A stretch of DNA of 22,567 nt from Haplomitrium mnioides (taxonomy: Eukaryota > Marchantiophyta > Haplomitriopsida > Calobryales), in NCBI GenBank assembly GCA_049999725.1, contig JBNGIS010011098.1, positions 1 through 22,567 on the forward strand, written 5' to 3'. Made by a program: the position numbers and the translations under genes. The notes beneath the pieces are model-generated. The model was given only the letters and a program-made list of their open reading frames with translations. It was not told where the DNA came from and made no database searches. Below are positions 7,748-16,480 of this stretch, piece by piece (position 1 is the stretch's first letter; each line of letters starts with the position of its first letter).

Positions 7748-8161
7748 TGTAAAAGAACTCAAGAACCGACTTCCAAATAAGTAATAACTTCAATATTACT
7801 TTAATAGAGTTACATAACTTAAGGCCAACAAGTAAACAAAAGCCAAGAATGCTAGCTAAAGCCAAGCAGCCAAAGAGCCAAATCGAATTTAGAGGAACTC
7901 TAGAATAAGAAGTGGGGCTATGAAGCCCTTCTATTTATACAAGAGAAGAGGGTGTCATTTGTCGTTCTTCACTTACAAGTCACTTCTAACTTCAACCCTA
8001 AATTAATCACTTAGAAGTCACTTTTAATTTCAACCTAAAACTCTAAAAGTGACTTCAAAAGCAATTAATCTTATCTCAACCCTAAAAGTGACCCTCTACT
8101 ACTTTCTTTACTCTTCTATATTTTCATTCAAATAGCACAACCTTTTGCTTGTACTATTACA
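7748..8161 (-). repeat. Gypsy-2 5' LTR (414 bp) with promoter
   Basis: On the minus strand it starts TGTAATAGTACAAGC and ends GTTCTTTTACA, giving TG...CA ends. A TATA box, TATAAATAG, is read on the minus strand at 7939-7931, upstream of the LTR's 3' end, where transcription of the element would begin. The U3 part contains three copies of AAGTSACTT, a nine-base near-palindrome that may be a transcription-factor site. The partner LTR is 3775-4186. The target-site duplicate TGTTC follows at 8162-8166. Confidence 0.93.
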
Positions 8162-8166
8162 TGTTC
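8162..8166. repeat. target-site duplication of Gypsy-2, right copy
   Basis: TGTTC lies directly outside the right LTR end and pairs with TGTTT at 3770-3774. It keeps the ancestral sequence of the integrase gene at this point, as judged from the intact equivalent near 5290. Confidence 0.85.
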
Positions 8167-8590
8167 CCACCAAGTAGTAGGAATCGGTAGTGGTTGAAGA
8201 AAGCCAACTAGTTTTTGATTTGAAGTCTTGTTTCGCTAACAACTTTCACAAGAACAAACAAAGCCATGAACATCTCAAGCTAGATTTGGCCACCACTAAG
8301 TACGTTGAAGCAACTCCATAGCCTTGTCTACCTCAAGATGCCCATAGATTGGAAAGTCATGTGCTTTTTGTAAACAACCCATTCAAAGTGCATCATCTTG
8401 TGGCATATAAATTTGATGGCCTTGATAGAAAATACCGTCTCGAATGGAAAAGCCATGATACTGACTATCTTTGACTACCAAACGTGCTCTAGTAAGATTT
8501 AAAAAGACATCTTCATGTAACTTTTGTCGAACGCCATCATTGGTTGCTTCATCAAGATGCAATATACTAATATTTGCAACCTTCAATATA
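8162..8590 (-). pseudogene. Gypsy-1 integrase N-terminus with HHCC zinc region
   Basis: The minus strand runs from the pre-integrase linker (LHLDEATNDGVRQKLHEDVF, from about 8560) through GHQIYMPQDDAL (to 8383). After a frame change comes the zinc-binding domain: HDFPIYGHLEVDKAM near 8360 gives the two His, and CSCESC near 8250 gives the Cys pair. Two or three in-frame stops interrupt it, including one right after the Cys pair. The stretch ends at PIPTTWWEH, where Gypsy-2 inserted; the reading resumes with SLDLVT just left of 3770. The HHCC domain helps integrase bind element ends. It is dead. Confidence 0.93.
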
Positions 8591-9107
8591 TTTAGTCAAT
8601 GATCTAGTCTTCATGACAATGCATTAGGAATGGTATAGAACCTTCCTAGCTTGTACTCCAACTTGATATCAAAGAGTTGTAGATGATCTTCCCATCAATA
8701 ATGATGACTTTTTATAAGTGAATTGATTGTAGCAAGGACTTGTGATTGGTGAGCATAAGTACATGTCTTCTTAAAAGATACTGTCTCCAAACCTTAGCAG
8801 CATAAGTCATCGCTAATTTCTCTCTATCTCTTGTAGAATAATTTCTCTCTGTTGCATTTAAGTGTCATGATATGAAGGCAATCAGATGAAATCCATCCTC
8901 AATTTCTTGTTGTAACACCACTCGAATAGCAAAATTAGAGGCATCAAAATCAACTATAAAACATGCCTTTGGATCATGTGGTTGTAGAATTGGACAATAA
9001 GACACCACATCATTGAGTTGTTGAAATACTTCTTGCTCTTTGGTCGTCCATTGAAACTTTGCCTCCTTGCCTAGCAAACCCGTAAGCGATAGAGCAATAT
9101 GAGCATA
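8590..9107 (-). pseudogene. Gypsy-1 RNase H domain
   Basis: The minus strand (about 9070-8865) gives FQWTTKEQEVFQQLNDVV, PILQPHDPKACF and DFDASNFAIRVVLQQE, the standard start of gypsy RNase H with its first catalytic Asp. After a frame change near 8870, further conserved pieces follow: LNATERNYSTRDREKLAM, which includes the catalytic Glu block, and WRQYL. The domain would remove RNA from the RNA-DNA hybrid. It links the RT block at 9108-9440 to the pre-integrase linker. Stops and frameshifts remain downstream, but this is among the better-preserved parts of the element. Confidence 0.9.
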
Positions 9108-9440
9108 GTAATAGATGAATCTTTGATAAAAACTTGCCAATCCATTGAAAGCTCGAACATCCTTTGCATCAGTTGATGTTGGCCATTCTGTAATAGCCTT
9201 GATTTTTTCTTCCTTCATATTGATGCCATCTGCAGACACTTTATGTCCTACGTAAGTCACCTCTTTCTTCCAAAACTCACACTTAGACTTCATGCAATAA
9301 AACTTCCAATTGCATAGTCTATGCATTACTTCTTTGAGATGTTCATGATGCCCAACTTCACTCTTACTAAAGATAAGGATGTCGTACAAAAACAACAACA
9401 ATGATTTATCCAATAAACCATCAAAAACTTAATGCATTTG
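9108..9440 (-). pseudogene. Gypsy-1 RT catalytic/thumb block, copy A
   Basis: The minus strand carries the RT YxDD region and thumb: LLLFLYDILIFSKSE, then HHEHLKEVMHRL, CEFWKKEVTYVGHKVSADGI and FNGLASFYQRF, all recognisable gypsy RT blocks. The catalytic pair, which should read L-D-D-I-L, reads L-Y-D-I-L, so the first Asp is Tyr (codon 9384-9386). This frame runs on into RNase H. A diverged second copy of the same block lies at 9503-9840, separated by about 60 bp containing an imperfect TA- and GA-rich stretch. Confidence 0.92.
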
Positions 9441-9502
9441 ATCCATAAATATCCAGCTCTAAACATATATACACATAGAGAGAGAATCAATGAGTACCGT
9501 AA

Positions 9503-9840
9503 TGGATAAATCTTTGACAAAAACTTGTTGATCCATTGAAAGCTTGAACATCCTTTGCATCATTAGGCGTTGGCCACTCTATAATAGCATTAATTTTCTC
9601 TTCCTCCATCTTGATGCTATCTACAAACACTTTATATCTTAGGTAAGTCACTTCTTGCTTTCAAAACTCACACTTGGACTTCTTGCAATAAAAATTCCAA
9701 TTGTGTAGTCTTTGCAATACTTTCTTGAAATGAGCACAATGTTCAACCTCACTTTACTAAAGACAAGAATATTGTCCAAGAACACCAACACTAACTTATC
9801 CAATACCCATCAAATACTTGATGCATTAGATCCATGAATA
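9503..9840 (-). pseudogene. Gypsy-1 RT catalytic/thumb block, copy B
   Basis: This is a second copy of the block at 9108-9440 in the same orientation, about 80% identical by eye along its length. Shared landmarks on the plus strand include TCCATTGAAAGCT, GAACATCCTTTGCATCA and GTAAGTCAC. On the minus strand the motif C region reads VFLDNILVFSK near 9790-9760, so the second catalytic Asp of the YxDD pair is Asn (codon 9771-9773). Upstream it is continuous with motif B (LGITNAPMIFMDLMHQV). The frame is broken between motifs B and C and again in the thumb. Either copy A or copy B is extra relative to a normal element. Confidence 0.9.
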
Positions 9841-10250
9841 TCATCGGAGCATTAGTAATGCCCAAGGTGAAGCACTATATTGAATGAAATCCTTCTCAAG
9901 AGGATCCATAAAGGTCTTTCAAAGCTCTTCTAATTCTTGTTATGATAACCGATATATAGGTTGATTACAAGAAGTACTTTCTAGTATCAACTAAATCAAA
10001 CAAATGCATTCCTCGATTATCTAGAAACCTCTTTGGCAAATCCTCTAGAAACACATCCACAAAATCCTTCAAAATATCATCTAACATTGAGGTATGCACA
10101 AATTTTCCTCCATCATTACTCAAGTCTGTGATGGGTTTAATCCAAACAGCAAATACAGACAACTCTTGCTCCACTGAATCAATATGCTGAATTGATTTAG
10201 GCCTCTTCACCAATGATATCCACCACTTTTAAGAGAAATTTCTTACATTA
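9841..10250 (-). pseudogene. Gypsy-1 protease-RT connection and RT start, with deletion
   Basis: The minus strand (10213-9965) reads KRPKSIQHIDSVEQELSVFA, then DILKDFVDVFLEDLPKRF, the conserved run-up to gypsy RT (FVDVF-x-EDLP). It proceeds to DPLEKDFIQYS near 9890. The sequence then jumps straight to motif B near 9870. The GAPV block and motif A with the first catalytic Asp, which Gypsy-2 still has (5885-5820), are therefore deleted. Confidence 0.88.
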
Positions 10251-10600
10251 TAAGGCAACTTGAATTTTTTTTGTCTAACTAACTTAAGCATATCAATCTT
10301 CAAACTAAGTCAACTAAAAAATGATGTCTTATTGTATATATGCAATAAAATTGGCATAGATTCCACATACTCTTTTCCAATCTTTATAAGGAATGGCTTT
10401 TGAGAGAAAAACATATCATGTTTTTGATCATCGACCAAATTCACAACACTCCTCTTGATAGGCATAAACTTTGCTTTGACTATCTTAGCAAAAAGTAGTG
10501 ACATAAAATTTTCAGAACTCATGCTTTCCTCCAACAATCTACAAAAGTACTACTCAATTATACCATCAAGATGAAACAAGGTACTTTCAATTATTGTCAA
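10250..10600 (-). pseudogene. Gypsy-1 aspartic protease, active site disrupted
   Basis: The minus strand (10537-10310) contains SSENFMSLLFAKIVKAKF, matching the residues that follow the protease active site in Gypsy-2. Just upstream the site itself reads VDC followed by Trp and basic residues and then a stop, so about ten extra bases replace the Gly-Ser of the D-C-G-S site. The downstream part (VVNLVDDQKHDMFF, then PFLIKIGKEYVESMPILLH) resembles the Gypsy-2 protease. It would not cleave Gag-Pol. Confidence 0.82.
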
Positions 10601-11297
10601 GATTTTAATTCCATTAGAGCTATTGAAGTTTTGAGTACATCGGTCGAATGGTTGAAGACCTGACCTAGCTTCCGTAGCAGTAAGTAATGAGTCATACCGA
10701 TGTGCCATGCATATTGCTTCTTCTAATTAAGCAAGCTCTCTCATTATCACATTCACTCTTATGTGAGGCTTCAATGTCTTAACAAAGCAGTTTAGTGCTT
10801 CTTCTTCTCTTATACAAGAAATTTTCATAATTGTAATCTGACATTGTGTAGCATAGCTTCTTACTATACCAAGTTGCTTCAGTCAATCAATCAATTTATT
10901 GCTATTTTTGAAGCATCTAAAACCCTAAATCTTGAAATCACCACTTCTTTAAATTGATGCTAAAAAAACAATAGGAGCAAAAAATCCACTTTGTGTTTGT
11001 TTTATTTGATATATGCACAAAGTCTTTGCAAATCATTCTAATCAACTTACATGAAATAGAATTTGTCGATTACCTTCTCTAATTTTTGTAGCTTCAAAAT
11101 ATTGCTTACAATTGAATATGAAATTCTTAGATGCACCAAAAAATTATCTTCACATCATATGCTTTTAGTGTTGAAAATCACCTATAACTTTCTTATTCTT
11201 GAAAAGTTGTTATTTGTCTCATTCTCACTTCCAAAAGTCGTGAAAGGTGTTCAAGTCGTTGTTGTATTGCTTGAACCACCACTCTTTGATTCTCCAT
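10600..11297 (-). pseudogene. Gypsy-1 gag, degenerate
   Basis: The start is set by the ATG at 11295-11297: MENQRVVVQAIQQRLEHLSR, the same N-terminus as Gypsy-2 gag. The rest aligns at DNA level with Gypsy-2 gag (6640-7715), for example at the gag core near 11100 and the segment near 10700, but no frame stays open for long. About 300 bp that in Gypsy-2 contains the zinc knuckle (around 6640-6960) is missing here near 10625-10660. Together these remove both particle assembly and RNA binding. Confidence 0.82.
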
Positions 11298-11315
11298 GTA
11301 ACTCAACACCAAAAA

Positions 11316-11336
11316 GAACCGTGGTTCTAATACTAA
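11316..11336 (-). other. Gypsy-1 primer-binding site
   Basis: Directly inside the LTR the minus strand reads TTAGTATTAGAACCACGG. It differs at a few positions from the initiator tRNA-Met-complementary TTGGTATCAGAGCC common in plant chromoviruses. It fixes the LTR 3' edge at 11337. Confidence 0.75.
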
Positions 11337-11865
11337 TGTAAGAGAAGTTAAAGACAAATTCCAAATGAGTAAGAACTCATAGCAAACTCTAAAAGAGTTC
11401 TTAAACCAAATGCCAATAAGGCAAGCACAGTAAAGAAAATCCACTACAAGATAACTCTTATAGAGTTATGAAGCTCAAGACCCAAGCTAAAGCTAAAAGT
11501 GCAAGCAAAGACCAAACAACCAAAGAACCCAAGTGATTCGAGAGGAACTTTAGAATGAAGAGTGGGGTTATAAAGCTCTTCTATTTATACAAGAGAAGGA
11601 AGTGTCATCCCCCTTACTTCACTATCAAGTCACTTCCCATTTCAGCCCCAAAAGTGATCTTATCTTACTTCTATGAAAGTAACTTTGAAGGCAAGTAATC
11701 TTATCTCACTTCAACCCTAAAAGTAACCTTATACCACTTCACTTAAAGTAACTTCAAAAGCAAGTAAACTTAATATGATTCAACCGTAAAAGTGACCATC
11801 TACCACTTCTTTCACTCCTCTCTATTTTCTTATATATAGCACAACATCATGCTTGTACTCCTACA
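11337..11865 (-). repeat. LTR shared by Gypsy-1 (5') and Gypsy-3 (3'), 529 bp
   Basis: On the minus strand it starts TGTAGGAGTACAAGC and ends CTTCTCTTACA, giving TG...CA ends. A TATA box (TATAAATAG, minus strand) lies at 11589-11581. It is about 115 bp longer than the Gypsy-2 LTRs, partly because of a tandem duplication of 69 bp at 11676-11813 (units start with AAAGTAACT at 11676 and 11745). It is followed by the Gypsy-1 primer-binding site and preceded by the 3' internal end of a further copy (11866-12455), so it serves two internal regions. Confidence 0.92.
11676..11813. repeat. 69-bp tandem duplication inside the LTR U3
   Basis: Two adjacent diverged units start with AAAGTAACT at 11676 and 11745 and share GCAAGTAA, TTCAACC, TAAAAGT and ACCACTTC. 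The Gypsy-2 LTRs have one unit. Variable tandem copies in U3 are common among LTR elements and can change promoter strength. Confidence 0.8.
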
Positions 11866-12455
11866 TAATCTATGTCTTCTAATCGATGACGTCCTTGTCA
11901 TGATTGAAAGTTTCAAATAATCAAATAGCCTCTTGAGCATTCTCAAAGTTAGAAAAAAACTCCCAAGTAGCATCATGAAGCGGATATTCCTTACTTAAAA
12001 CTTTATATTGAACTTAAGGATGTCGCCCATGCTTGAGAACTCATTTAGCCAAAATGTCATCCACTTCATATTCTCTATGATCATCAAGAACAATAAGTGA
12101 AGGAGGAATTTGAGCACAATTTGGAAAAGAATATAGACTAGAAACAAAATGTTTAAGCTTAGATATATGAATTACATGATGAATCTTCATATGGAGAGGA
12201 AGATCAAGTTTGTACGCAATGGGAGAAATAACTTGAGAATTTTAGAAAAGTACCAGTCTAAGCTGGAGATAACTTAAGGATTTGAGTATCTAAGAACAAA
12301 GGAAGATCATGAGTAGAAGGTATGACTTGGTCACATGAAACATAAGAGAAATTATGATGATATTTATTAGCATATACCTTTGCCAATTTTGAGTAATAAT
12401 AAGATGGTTTCAGGCATCTTGCAAAGAAGAAGATAAATGAGACAAAAGGTAAAAA
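11866..12455 (-). pseudogene. Gypsy-3: 3' internal end of a third chromovirus copy
   Basis: The DNA parallels 2669-3260 of Gypsy-1 block by block. Landmarks on the plus strand are CTTCTAATCGATGA, GCATCATGAAGCG, ATCATCAAGAACAATA, GGAGAGGAAGATCAAGTTTG, GGGAGAAATAACTTGAGAA and GGCATCTTGCAAAGA. It therefore encodes integrase C-terminus and chromodomain on the minus strand, ending at the shared LTR. Similarity stops near 12455, shortly before the tandem array. No long frame is open. With Gypsy-1 it forms an LTR-internal-LTR-internal tandem, as produced by unequal recombination between copies. Confidence 0.9.
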
Positions 12456-12467
12456 CCTCCAAAGTTT

Positions 12468-15400
12468 TTAGTCAACGATTCAGTATTCGTTTTAATAGAT
12501 TGTTTCTCTGTGGTGATGAGTGACCAATATATGAGACACATCTAAGTCATTAGTATCTAGTTTTCATAGTTGGTTGCTTTGTGGTGAGGAGTATCCAATG
12601 TATGAGACACAGCTGAGTCCTTACCACTTAGTTTTTATAGTTGGTTGCTCTCTTGTGAGGAGTGTTAAGTGTATGAGACATATGTGAGTCTTTTGTATCT
12701 AATTTTAATATTTGGTTGTTTTTTAGTGAGGAGTGACAAGTGTATGAGATACATCTGAGTCGTTAATATTTAGGTTTGATAGTTGGTTGCTCTTTGGTGA
12801 TGAGTGCCCAGTGTACAAGATACATATGAGTATTTAGTATATAGTTTTATTAGTTGGTTGATGTATGGTGAGAAGTGCTCAATGTGCGAGACACATATGA
12901 GTTATTAATATCTAGTTTTAATTGATTGTTTCTTTATGGTAAGGAGTGACCAATGTACAAGACACGTCTGAGTCATTAGTATCTAGTTTAGATAGTTGGT
13001 TTCTTTGTGGTGAGGAGTTCCCAACGTATGAGATACATCTAAGTTGTTAATATCTAGTTTTAATACTTGGTTGCTTTGTAGTGAGGAGTACCCAATGTGT
13101 GAGACATATGTTAGTCCTAAAGATCTAATTTTTATAGTTGGTTGCTTTTTTGTGAGGAGTGTTAAGTGTACGAGATATATGTGAGTCTTTGTATCTAGTT
13201 TTAATAGTTGATTGCTCTTTGGTGATGAGTGCCAAGTGTATGATGTATATATATATATATATATATATGAGTCTTTAATATTTAGTTTTGTTAGTTGATT
13301 GCTCTGTGGTGAGGAGTGCTTATTATACAAGACACATGTGGGTCATTAATATCTAGTTTTTATATATTGTTTTTTTGTGATGAAGAGTGACCAATATACA
13401 AGACACGTGTGAGTTCTTAGTATCTAGTTTTGAGAGTTGGTTGCTTTGAGGTGAGGAGTGCCTAATGGAAGAGACACATCTAAGTTGTTGATGTCTAGTT
13501 TTAATACTTGGTTGCTTTGTGGTGAGGAGTACCCAATGTATGAGACATATGTGAGTCTTTGGTATCTAGCTTTTATAGTTGGTTGATCTATTATGAGAAG
13601 TGTTGAGTGTACAAGACACATGTGATTCTTTTGTATCTACTTTTAATAGTTGGTTGCTTTCTCGTGAGGAGTGACCAATGTACAAGATATATATAAGCCT
13701 TTAATATATAAGTTTAATAGTTGGTTGCTATTTGGTGACAATTGCCAATATGCAAAGTACATATGAGTCATTAATATCCAATTTTATTAGTTGATTGCTA
13801 TGTGGTGAGGAGTGCTTAGTGTACAAGACACATGTGAGTCACTAATATCTAGTTTTAATAGGCTATTTCTTTGTGGTGAGGAGTAACCAATGTACAAGAC
13901 ACATATGAGTTTTTTGTATCTAGTATTAATAGTTGGTTTCTTTGTGGTGAGGAGTGCCCAATGTAAGAGACACATTTGAGTGTTTATTATCTAGTTTTAA
14001 TAGTTGGTTGCGTTGCGATGAGGGGTGCCAAAACATATGAGACACATATGAGTCCTTAATATCTAGCCTTAATGGATGGTTCCTCTATGGTGGCGAGTAA
14101 CTAGTGTACAAGACATATTTGAGTCTTTAGTATATAGCTTTAATAGTTGGTTGCTTTGTTATAAGGAGTGCCTATAATACAAGATAGATCTGAATCGTTG
14201 GTATCTAGTTTTAATAGTTGGGTTATTTTTGGTGATTAGTGCTTAGTGTGCAAGCCACATCTGAGTCCTTAGTATATAGTTTTAATAGTTTGCTGCTTTG
14301 TGGTGAGGAGGGCACATTGTACGAGACATATCAAAGTACTTTGTGTCTAGTTTTAATAGTTGGTTGCTTTGTTGTGAGGAGTGACCAGTATGCGAGACAC
14401 ACCTGAGTCCTTAGCATCTAGCTTTAATAGTTTGTTTCTTTTTGGTAAGGATTTTTCAATGTACGAGACACACCCAAGTCCTGAATATCTAGTTTCAATA
14501 GTTGGTTGCTTTGTGGTGAGGAGTGCCGAGTGCATGAGACACATCTAAGTCACTAGTATCTAGTTTTAATAGTTTCTTGCTTTGTGGTGAGGAGTGCTGA
14601 GTGTACAAGACATATCTAAGTCATTGGAATCTATTTTTAATAGTTTTTTTTTCTCTCTAGTAAAGAGTGACCAATGCACGAGACACATATGAGTCCTTAT
14701 TGTAAAGTTTTGATAGTTGTTTGCTTTGTGGTGAGGAGTGCTTGATGTATGAGACACATCCAAGTTGGTAATATCTTATTTTAATAGTTGGTTGCTGTGA
14801 GGTGAGGATTGCCTATTATACAAGACACATCTCAGTCTTTAGTATCTAGTTCCAATAGTTGGTTGCTCTATGGACATGAGCACTCAATGCACAAGACACA
14901 TATGAGTCTCTACAATCTAGTTTCAATAGTTGGTTAGAGTGTGGTGAGTTGAGTCCTTGGTGTCTAGTTTTACTATTTTGTTGGTTTGTAGTCAATAGTG
15001 CCAAGTTTACAAGACACATCTTGGTCATTAGTATCTAGTGTTAATGGTTAGTGCATTGTGGTGAGGAGAGCCGAATGTACCAGACACATATGAGTCTTTA
15101 GTATCTAGTTTCAATAGTTGGTTTCTCTTTGCTGTGAAGTGCCAAGTGTACAAGATATATTTGCATCTGTAGTATAAAGTTGTAATATTTGGTTTCTCTT
15201 TTGTGAGTTGTATCAATGACACAATGCACATGAGAGTTCTAAGTATCTAGTTTTAATAGTTGGTTGCTTTACGGTCAGGAGTGCTTAGCATACAAGACAC
15301 ATTTGAGTCATTGGCATCCAATTTTAATAGATGGTTGCTATGTGGTTGGGAGTGCCAAGTGTACGAGACACATTTGAGTCTTTAGTATCTAGTTTTATAG

Positions 15401-16366
15401 TTGGTTGCTACATAGTGAGGAGTGCCAAGTGTACAAGATAGATCTGAGTCATTTTTAGCTAGTTTTAATAGTTGATTGCTCTTTGGTGAGGAGTGTTTAG
15501 TGTATAATGCACATGTGAGTCATTAGTTTCTAGTTTAATAGTTGGTTGCTATGGGGTGAGGAGGGCCTAGTGTGTGAGACACATATGAGTTCTTAGTATG
15601 TAGTTTTAATAGCTGGTTGCTCTTTGGTGAGAAGTGCAAAGTGTGCAATACACACCTTATTCCTTAGTATATAGTTTTTATGGTTGGTTGCTTTGTGGTG
15701 AGGAGTGCCAAAAGTATGAGATACATTAGAGTTATAAGTATCTTGTTTCAATAGTTGGTTGTTCTGTGAAGAGGAGTGCATAGTAAAAGAGACGCATTTG
15801 GGCTTTTAGTATCTAGTTTTAATAGTTGGCTATTTTTGGTGAGGACTGCCAAGTGTATGAAACACATTTTAGTCATTAGCATAAAGTTTTTGTAATTGGT
15901 TGCTATTTGGTGAGAAGTGATTGGCATGCAAGATACATTTGAGTCTTTAGTATCTAGGTTTAATAGCTGGTTGCTCTTTGGTGAAGATTGCCTAGTGTAT
16001 GAGGCACATATGAGTCATTAGTGTTTAGTTTTAATAGTTGGTTACTTTGTGATGCGGAGTGCTTACTATACAAGACATATCTTTGTCTTTAGCATCTAGT
16101 TTTCATAGTTGGTTGCTCAATGGCGAGGAGTGCCGAGTGTATGAGATATATCTGAGTCCTTAGTATCTAGGTTTTAGTTGGGTTCTCTAATATGAGAAGT
16201 GGCCACTTTATGAGACACATTTGAGCTCTTAGTATCCAGTTTTAATAGTTGGTTGCTATGTGGTGAGGATTGCTTAGTATACAAAACATACCTGGGTGTT
16301 TAGTGTGTATTTTTAATAGTTGGCTTTTTGTAGTGAGGAGTAACAAGTGTACGAGACATATCTAAG
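12468..16366 (+). repeat. satellite-like array, ~71-bp unit, about 54 copies
   Basis: About 3.9 kb of head-to-tail units averaging 71 bp (spacings of 71-72 bp were measured for successive TATCTAG blocks at 13989, 14061, 14132 and 14203). A typical unit contains TATCTAGTTTTAATAGTTGG, then TTGCTTTGTGGTGAGGAGTG, then GAGACACAT and GAGTC. Units differ from each other by perhaps 15-25%. The first 1.4 kb shows a higher-order period. Because 71 is not a multiple of three and the minus strand has few stops, short minus-strand frames recur; I do not regard them as genes. The array ends abruptly on the right where the copia-like sequence begins. Confidence 0.96.
13246..13268. repeat. (TA)n microsatellite inside one array unit
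   Basis: A 23-bp TA run replaces the ATACATATGAG-like segment of one 71-bp unit and lengthens that unit by about 15 bp. This is consistent with local slippage. Confidence 0.95.
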
Positions 16367-16480
16367 TGTTATAAGGACATGTATATACCCTATGTAAGTA
16401 GGTCATCCATCAATCATTCTACACATTCGTCTGGAGACTCCCATATGTATGTATGTGTGGCACTCATGCAATTACACGTT
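16367..16480 (+). repeat. possible 5'-truncated copia LTR
   Basis: The array stops at about 16366 and the sequence changes to TGTTATAAGGACATG, followed by TATATACCCTATGTAAG, which resembles the TATA/transcription-start part of a copia LTR, and then a TTACACGTTATCAACA stretch that could be the LTR end and start of a primer site. A TATA box this close to the start would mean that most of U3 is lost at the array junction. No second LTR is present to test this, so the call is tentative. Confidence 0.4.

Larger units (their letters stand above)
3775..8161 (-). mobile_element. Gypsy-2: nested Ty3/gypsy chromovirus with both LTRs
   Basis: This is an element with an LTR at each end (3775-4186 and 7748-8161), a primer-binding site, gag, protease, partial RT, integrase and chromodomain on the minus strand, and a polypurine tract. 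It sits inside the integrase gene of Gypsy-1, flanked by a 5-bp target-site duplication. At about 4.4 kb it is shorter than usual, because the RT C-terminus and RNase H are deleted near 5690-5700. A 100-N gap lies in gag. The two LTRs differ at perhaps one position in six by eye, so the insertion is old. It cannot be autonomous as it stands. Confidence 0.95.
2557..11865 (-). mobile_element. Gypsy-1: Ty3/gypsy chromovirus, interrupted by Gypsy-2
   Basis: On the minus strand this runs LTR (11865-11337), primer-binding site, gag, protease, RT, RNase H and integrase N-terminus (to 8162). A foreign insertion (8161-3775) follows, then integrase core, integrase C-terminus with chromodomain, and a truncated 3' LTR (2668-2557). 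The integrase reading picks up after the insertion where it left off before it. Lesions include loss of the gag zinc-knuckle region, a disrupted protease active site, a deletion of RT motif A, a duplicated RT block and many stops. The 3' LTR is cut by the copia LTR. The lineage is a chromodomain-bearing chromovirus; I do not assign the clade. Confidence 0.92.

Noticed and set aside
12983-15781. A series of minus-strand open stretches of 60-115 residues inside the tandem array
   Set aside because: They are read-throughs of the 71-bp unit, whose minus strand has few stops. The frame shifts with each unit, no start or signal is conserved, and lengths are random.
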